Assembly (NCBI GenBank): GCA_900556135.1
Contig: USNR01000042.1
Location: 1 to 9,501 of the forward strand
DNA: 9,501 nt
Direction of reading: 5' to 3'
From: an uncultured Clostridium sp.
GTDB taxonomy: Bacteria; Bacillota; Clostridia; TANB77; CAG-508
The notes below the pieces were generated by a model. That model was not told the origin of the DNA and did no database searches. It saw nothing but the letters and a program-made list of their open reading frames with translations. Shown here in pieces: positions 5,595-9,501 of the stretch (positions are counted from its first letter, which is position 1; every line of letters starts with the position of its first letter). A program made the position numbers and the translations under genes.

Positions 5595-6890
5595 ATGGAA
5601 AAAGGGAATGTAGAAAATGTAGAACAAAAAAATAATGGCTATTTTTTAGGCATTATAGGAGCACTTATAGGAGGAATTATTGCAACAATACCATGGATTC
5701 TAATGTATGTATATGGCAATATGATGCTTTCAGCATTAGCTGTTATAATTGCTTTAGGAGAATTTTATGGATATAAAATTTTTAAAGGAAAAATAGATAA
5801 TAAATTACCAATAATCATAACAATATTAGCAATAGTAATTGTATCAGTTGCAACGCTTGTAGTAATACCTTTATTATTACTTCAAAATGAAGGATTAAAA
5901 ATAAGTATGGACTCATTAGCATATATATATTCATACAAGGATTTTTCAACTGCTATAATTAAAGACTTTATAATAGCAGTACTATTCACAGCATTAGGAA
6001 GTAGTGTTGTAACAGCAAACATCAAAAAACAATTAAATAACGGTCAAACAGACGATATGAAATTGGATTTAAACAATTCTGAAGAATTAAAGAAAAACAA
6101 AAAAGAAGCAATTGATTTAATAAAACCAATATTTGAAAAATATGAGGCAACCAGTAAAGAAAAGGCAATGCTTAAACAAGAAGTTATTGCAGAAATTGAA
6201 AACAAGAACCAGGCTAATCAATCATTTAAATATTTAAAAAATCTTGGAATAATAAAGAAAGATAAAGGTAAATATTATTATGATGCAGAAAACGAAGAAA
6301 AAGCAAATCAAAATAAAACATCAAAAAAGACATGGATAATATTTAGCATAGCTTTTGTAGTAATCTTAGCAATTTCAATAGTGTTCCAATCAACACCTGA
6401 TGTTACCGAAGTTAGCAATGATGATGTTCAGTTTGAGATTTCTTCTACTTGGAATGTGCTATATCCATATGAGGAAGCTTATGGATGGGACTATTACAGG
6501 TACATAAATACAGTACCATCAACAGATGAGAATGTGGAAACAAATACAATAGATTATGAGCATTATCCAGCTAGAATAAATGTATTTTACACACAAATGT
6601 TAGAAGAATATAAATATAATGATGTAAGTGAAATGACTGCAGAACTAAAAGAATATTACGAGAACGAGCTACAAGTAACAGATTATTCAATGTCAGAAGG
6701 AAAAAGTGATAATGGTTATGATATGGTTACAATAATTAATAAAGATGATAATTATTATGATTGTGCATATTATTTATTAAATGATGATAATGTAGCATAT
6801 GTTACAGGATTTAGTTATAATGCAGATGACGCAGAACAAATAAAAAAAGAAGTAGAATCAATAGCAAATAGTTTTGAATGGAAAAACTAA
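5595..6890 (+). CDS. Membrane protein of unknown function, five predicted TM segments, possible winged-helix segment
   Basis: This 431-residue protein is not one I can name. Four membrane segments fall near 16-38, 42-60, 71-95 and 120-140. A charged segment of about 100 residues follows (143-245), then a fifth membrane segment (246-264) and an acidic C-terminal domain (270-431). Lysine-rich flanks (KIFKGK, NIKKQ, NKTSKK) place the middle segment in the cytosol and the C-terminal domain outside. The stretch 169-230 (several helices, then FKYLKNLGIIKKDKGKYYYD) resembles a winged-helix fold. The C-terminal domain has a VQFEISSTWN start and an ANSFEW end that recall small PsbP-like modules. Both readings are inference. 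AAAGGA six bases before the ATG fixes the start. It is a single-gene unit with its own promoter and terminator, and could be a membrane-anchored sensor or regulator. Confidence 0.88.
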   Translation: MEKGNVENVEQKNNGYFLGIIGALIGGIIATIPWILMYVYGNMMLSALAVIIALGEFYGYKIFKGKIDNKLPIIITILAIVIVSVATLVVIPLLLLQNEGLKISMDSLAYIYSYKDFSTAIIKDFIIAVLFTALGSSVVTANIKKQLNNGQTDDMKLDLNNSEELKKNKKEAIDLIKPIFEKYEATSKEKAMLKQEVIAEIENKNQANQSFKYLKNLGIIKKDKGKYYYDAENEEKANQNKTSKKTWIIFSIAFVVILAISIVFQSTPDVTEVSNDDVQFEISSTWNVLYPYEEAYGWDYYRYINTVPSTDENVETNTIDYEHYPARINVFYTQMLEEYKYNDVSEMTAELKEYYENELQVTDYSMSEGKSDNGYDMVTIINKDDNYYDCAYYLLNDDNVAYVTGFSYNADDAEQIKKEVESIANSFEWKN

Positions 6891-6897
6891 TAAAAGT

Positions 6898-6969
6898 AAG
6901 AGTGTATGAACTAGTAACTATAATATGATTGTAGAATACTATAATATAATGTTCATACACTCTTTTTTT
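6898..6969 (+). terminator. Intrinsic terminator with long loop
   Basis: AAGAGTGTATGAAC (6898-6911) pairs perfectly with GTTCATACACTCTT (6951-6964), and the T-run extends to 6969. The 39-base loop is unusually long and holds two copies of ACTATAATAT (6917-6926 and 6938-6947). It closes the membrane-protein gene. Confidence 0.87.
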
Positions 6970-7031
6970 AGATTTATAAAAGAAGTAAGCGTTTTCTAAT
7001 GTGAATATTTTGTGAATTTTATAAATATATA

Positions 7032-7060
7032 TTGACAATTAAAGATAAAAGGTATAAATT
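7032..7060 (+). promoter_or_regulatory. groESL promoter
   Basis: A perfect TTGACA (7032-7037) lies just before the CIRCE element. The -10 is either TATAAA (7053-7058, 15-base spacer) or the overlapping TAAATT (7055-7060, 17-base spacer). The start would fall inside CIRCE, so that bound HrcA blocks initiation. Confidence 0.8.
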
Positions 7061-7061
7061 A

Positions 7062-7088
7062 TTAGCAGTCGATAGTAAAGAGTGCTAA
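7062..7088 (+). promoter_or_regulatory. CIRCE operator (HrcA binding site)
   Basis: TTAGCAGTC (7062-7070), nine bases, GAGTGCTAA (7080-7088). This matches the CIRCE consensus TTAGCACTC-N9-GAGTGCTAA at 17 of 18 arm positions; the single change is C to G in the left arm. HrcA, aided by GroEL, represses through this site and releases on heat shock. hrcA itself is not in the window. Confidence 0.95.
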
Positions 7089-7120
7089 AGACAACTACAA
7101 TTTACAAGGAGGTAATTTTA

Positions 7121-7402
7121 ATGTTAAAACCATTAGCTGACAGAGTAATAATAAAAATGTTAGAGAGTGAGGAGACAACCAAAAGTGGAATTATACTTTC
7201 AGGAGCTAGCAAAGAAAAGCCACAATTAGCAGAAGTAATAGCTGTTGGTCCTGGAGGCGAAGTAGATGGAAAAGAAATTAAAATGTATATAAAAGTAGGA
7301 GATAAAGTTGTAACAAACAAATACTCTGGAACAGAGATAAAATATCAAGGAGAAGATTACATTATAGTAAAACAATCAGATATCTTAGCGATAGCTGAAT
7401 AA
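7121..7402 (+). CDS. groES: Co-chaperonin GroES (10 kDa chaperonin)
   Basis: This 93-residue protein is GroES, the heptameric lid of the GroEL folding chamber in the cytosol. It has the N-terminal LKPLADRVIIK signature, the mobile loop with the GroEL-contacting GIIL (about residues 17-33), the VGPGG turn (42-46), and the YIKVGDKVVTNKYSGTEIK core strand region (56-74). The length agrees with the family (about 94-97). The start is the ATG at 7121, set by AAGGAGGT (7106-7113) seven bases upstream. A longer reading from a GTG at 7082 would begin inside the CIRCE operator and before the likely ribosome binding site, so it is rejected. groEL follows after 20 bases in the same heat-shock operon. Confidence 0.98.
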   Translation: MLKPLADRVIIKMLESEETTKSGIILSGASKEKPQLAEVIAVGPGGEVDGKEIKMYIKVGDKVVTNKYSGTEIKYQGEDYIIVKQSDILAIAE

Positions 7403-7422
7403 AAAATTAGGAGGTAATTATA

Positions 7423-9054
7423 ATGGCAAAAGAAATTAAATTTGGAGAAGATGCGAGAAAATCTTTATTAAATGGAGTTAATAAATTAGCAGATACTGTA
7501 AAAGTAACACTTGGACCAAAAGGAAGAAATGTTGTTTTAGACAAACAATTTGGTGCACCATTAATTACAAACGATGGTGTTACAATAGCAAAAGAAATCG
7601 AATTAGACGATCCATTTGAAAACATGGGAGCAAGACTTGTTAAAGAAGTATCTACAAAAACAAACGATGTTGCAGGTGATGGAACAACTACAGCAACAGT
7701 TCTTGCACAAAGCATGATTAAAGAAGGTGTAAAAAACGTTGCTGCTGGGGGAGATCCAATGGCAATAAAAAGAGGTATATCTAAAACAGTAGATACAGCA
7801 GTTGAAGAATTAAAGAAAATCAGTTCTGCTGTAAATGGCAAAGAAGATATAGCAAGAGTAGCAAGTATATCTGCAAACGATACTGAAATTGGAGAATTAA
7901 TTTCAGAAGCAATGGAAAAAGTTTCTAAAGATGGAGTTATTACAATAGAAGAATCTAAAACATCAAATACAGAGCTTACAGTAGTAGAGGGAATGCAATT
8001 TGATAAAGGATATGTTTCACCATATATGGTAACAGATACAGAAAAAATGGAAGCTGTTGTCGATAACCCATATATATTAATAACAGATAAAAAAATAAGC
8101 AACATACAAGAAATATTACCATTACTAGAAAGTTTAATGCAACAATCTGGAAAATTAGTAATTATATGTGATGATGTTGAACAAGAGGCTTTATCAACAC
8201 TTATTCTAAATAAATTAAGAGGCGTTATAAATGTATTAGCAGTAAAAGCTCCTGGATATGGAGATAAGAGAAAAGCAATGCTTCAAGATATAGCAATTCT
8301 AACTGGTGGAGAAGTTATAACATCAGATTTAGGATTAGAATTAAAAGATACAACTATAGAACAATTAGGTAGAGCAAGACAAGTAAAAGCAGATAAAGAA
8401 CATACTATAATTGTAGATGGAAGCGGAGACAAACAACAAATTGCAGATAGAGTAGGTCAATTAAAAGCACAAATAGCAGAAGAAAAGAGCGAATATGATA
8501 AAGAACAATTACAAGAAAGACTTGCCAAAATAGCAGGAGGAGTAGCCGTTATTGGTGTTGGAGCTGCAACAGAAGTAGAAATGAAAGACAAAAAATTAAG
8601 AATAGAAGATGCTTTATCAGCAACAAGAGCAGCAGTAGAAGAAGGAATTGTTGCAGGTGGAGGAACAGCATTTGTAAATATTTTACCAGCAGTAGAAAAA
8701 TTTGTAGAAACACTACCAACAGAAGAAAAACTTGGTGGAAAAATAATTGTAAAAGCATTACAAGAGCCAGTTAGACAAATAGCAGTAAATGCAGGATTAG
8801 AACCAGCAGTAATACTAGAAAAAGTAAAAGCTTCACCAGTTGGAGTTGGATTTGATGCTGGAAAAGAAGAATATGTAGACATGAAAAAAGCAGGAATAGT
8901 AGACCCAACAAAGGTATCTAGAAGTGCATTACAAAATGCTGCATCTATTGCATCTATGGTATTAACAACAGAAAGTATAGTAACAGATAAAAAAGAAGAA
9001 AAAGCTTGTAGTTGTGGAGGACACGATGCGCCAGAAATGGGCGGAATGTACTAG
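7423..9054 (+). CDS. groEL: Chaperonin GroEL (60 kDa chaperonin)
   Basis: This 543-residue protein is GroEL, the ATP-driven double-ring chaperonin of the cytosol. Diagnostic segments are TLGPKGRNVVLDK (29-41), the nucleotide site DGVTIAKEI (51-59) and AGDGTTTATV (84-93), the equatorial-domain Asp396 in IEDALSATRAAVEEGIV, and the GGG turn (413-415). The apical domain (about 190-375) includes KAPGYGDKR (275-283). Length and all key residues are normal. AGGAGGT (7409-7415) lies seven bases before the ATG. The tail differs from the usual GGM repeats: after KKEEKA it reads CSCGGHDAPEMGGMY, putting Cys529, Cys531 and His534 at the disordered end inside the ring. No T-run terminator follows; a perfect hairpin lies 31 bases downstream. 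Confidence 0.99.
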   Translation: MAKEIKFGEDARKSLLNGVNKLADTVKVTLGPKGRNVVLDKQFGAPLITNDGVTIAKEIELDDPFENMGARLVKEVSTKTNDVAGDGTTTATVLAQSMIKEGVKNVAAGGDPMAIKRGISKTVDTAVEELKKISSAVNGKEDIARVASISANDTEIGELISEAMEKVSKDGVITIEESKTSNTELTVVEGMQFDKGYVSPYMVTDTEKMEAVVDNPYILITDKKISNIQEILPLLESLMQQSGKLVIICDDVEQEALSTLILNKLRGVINVLAVKAPGYGDKRKAMLQDIAILTGGEVITSDLGLELKDTTIEQLGRARQVKADKEHTIIVDGSGDKQQIADRVGQLKAQIAEEKSEYDKEQLQERLAKIAGGVAVIGVGAATEVEMKDKKLRIEDALSATRAAVEEGIVAGGGTAFVNILPAVEKFVETLPTEEKLGGKIIVKALQEPVRQIAVNAGLEPAVILEKVKASPVGVGFDAGKEEYVDMKKAGIVDPTKVSRSALQNAASIASMVLTTESIVTDKKEEKACSCGGHDAPEMGGMY

Positions 9055-9085
9055 ACTGTAAAAACACATAAGCTTTATGATTTCA

Positions 9086-9119
9086 CTATAATAGGAAAGT
9101 AATAACTTTCCTATTATAG
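9086..9119 (+). other. Perfect 15-bp hairpin without T-run between groEL and tRNA-Leu
   Basis: CTATAATAGGAAAGT (9086-9100) pairs perfectly with ACTTTCCTATTATAG (9105-9119) around the loop AATA. It is followed by CAATAAT, not by a T-tract, and the tRNA starts eight bases later. It is therefore not a standard intrinsic terminator. It may be an RNase processing or mRNA-stabilising structure in a groESL-tRNA read-through transcript. The TATAAT inside the left arm has no matching -35. Confidence 0.7.
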
Positions 9120-9126
9120 CAATAAT

Positions 9127-9211
9127 GCGAGCATGCTGGAACTGGTAGACAGGCACGTCTCAGAAGCGTGTGCTAAAAAGCGTATGAGTTCGAATCTCAT
9201 TGTTCGCACCA
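9127..9211 (+). tRNA. tRNA-Leu (anticodon CAG), CCA encoded
   Basis: Cloverleaf read by hand: acceptor GCGAGCA (9127-9133) pairs with TGTTCGC (9201-9207) with one G-U; D-arm stem 9136-9138 with 9150-9152; anticodon stem CACGT (9154-9158) with GCGTG (9166-9170). The loop CTCAGAA gives anticodon CAG (9161-9163). A long variable arm (9171-9183) marks a class II tRNA, consistent with leucine. The T-arm is ATGAG/CTCAT around TTCGAAT. A208-equivalent discriminator A9208 and an encoded CCA (9209-9211) follow. It reads CUG codons, which are uncommon in this AT-rich genome. No dedicated promoter is clear; it may rely on groESL read-through. Confidence 0.96.
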
Positions 9212-9391
9212 ATGAAGTAGATGTGAGCTTCTTTTATTTATGTAGTTGCTTATCATTTCCTATGTTAATTAGTATAACATACATTTCTTATCTTAATAGA
9301 ATAATATAGAAAAAATAAAAAACGATTATTCTTAGAGCATCAAGGAGAAAAAGAAAAGTACAAAAAAACTTAAAAAAGTTTGAAAAATGTA
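9212..9391. other. AT-rich spacer between two tRNA genes
   Basis: I see no gene here. Just after tRNA-Leu, GAAG (9214-9217) can pair weakly with a CTTC before TTTTATTTA, a poor terminator. A 7-bp hairpin pairs TATGTTA (9261-9267) with TAACATA (9275-9281), followed by only a mixed T-rich stretch. AAACTT (9366-9371) can pair with AAGTTT (9376-9381). None is convincing on its own. Confidence 0.5.
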
Positions 9392-9420
9392 TTGACATGT
9401 AATAAAAAATTTGGTATACT
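9392..9420 (+). promoter_or_regulatory. Strong promoter of the tRNA-Val gene
   Basis: A perfect TTGACA (9392-9397), 17-base spacer, and TATACT (9415-9420) preceded by TGG (9412-9414), an extended -10. The start near 9427 leaves a 14-base 5' leader before the tRNA. This near-consensus strength is typical of tRNA operons, so more tRNAs may follow beyond the window. Confidence 0.88.
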
Positions 9421-9440
9421 TAACAACGTCGAAAGAATAC

Positions 9441-9501
9441 GGTCGCTTAGCTCAGCTGGGAGAGCATCTGCCTTACAAGCAGGGGGTCATAGGTTCGAGC
9501 C
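9441..9501 (+). tRNA. tRNA-Val (anticodon TAC), truncated by the window end
   Basis: The sequence from GGTCGCT (acceptor 5' strand, 9441-9447) through TAGCTCAGCTGGGAGAGCA (D-arm), an anticodon arm with loop CTTACAA and the beginning of the T-arm (GGTTCGAGCC) follows bacterial tRNA-Val closely. The anticodon is TAC. The 3' acceptor strand lies beyond 9501, so about 15 nt are missing because of the window edge and not because of a defect in the gene. Confidence 0.93.

Noticed and set aside
7082..7120. Upstream GTG start extending GroES by 13 residues
   Set aside because: It lies inside the CIRCE operator, precedes the real AAGGAGGT site, and adds residues not found in GroES.
7407..8105. Long minus-strand open frame opposite groEL (232 codons)
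   Set aside because: It is the shadow of a highly biased coding strand. The implied protein is low-complexity Ser/Thr/Ile-rich, with no ribosome binding site. The same applies to the frame at 8457-8882.
9261..9290. Intrinsic terminator after tRNA-Leu
   Set aside because: The stem is only 7 AT-rich pairs and the following stretch is CATTTCTTATCTT, not a continuous T-run.
1..9501. CRISPR arrays, insertion sequences or phage genes
   Set aside because: No regularly spaced repeats, transposase motifs or terminal inverted repeats were seen anywhere in the window.

Overview
The window comes from a low-GC, endospore-forming Firmicute, most likely a member of the Clostridia. Support for this: strong AT bias with heavy use of AGA, ATA and GGA codons, Gram-positive style AGGAGG ribosome binding sites, the three-gene clostridial spoVAC-spoVAD-spoVAE set, a HrcA/CIRCE operator in front of groESL, and tRNA genes that encode their CCA end. 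The species cannot be named from the sequence alone. Almost everything lies on the + strand.

Layout. (1) 1-669: rpmI and rplT (L35 and L20), the end of what is normally an infC-rpmI-rplT operon, closed by a strong intrinsic terminator. (2) 679-2938: a sporulation operon. A sigma-G-like promoter is followed by a small dodecin-fold protein and then spoVAC, spoVAD and spoVAE, which move Ca-dipicolinate into and out of the spore. (3) 2939-3452: a short patch with a 15-bp direct repeat and an orphan 102-residue gene of clearly higher GC, with its own promoter and terminator. (4) 3500-5276: pyrG (CTP synthase) behind an extended -10 promoter and a leader terminator that looks like an attenuator. 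(5) 5277-5594: an intergenic region with a self-contained promoter-to-terminator unit predicted to make an RNA of about 90 nt, and then the promoter of the next gene. (6) 5595-6969: a five-pass membrane protein of unknown function with a possible winged-helix cytosolic segment and an extracytoplasmic C-terminal domain. (7) 7032-9054: groES-groEL under CIRCE control. (8) 9086-9501: a perfect 15-bp hairpin, tRNA-Leu(CAG), a spacer, and a tRNA-Val(UAC) cut by the window end.

Most of the window is housekeeping or sporulation core. The points most worth attention are the dodecin-like protein at the head of the spoVA operon, which lacks the residues that hold flavin in classical dodecins; the predicted small RNA at 5382-5472; the spoVAE start, where a hairpin appears to bring a distant Shine-Dalgarno sequence to the right spacing; the higher-GC orphan gene at 3103; and the pyrG leader, which keeps an attenuator layout without the G-run start known from Bacillus subtilis.
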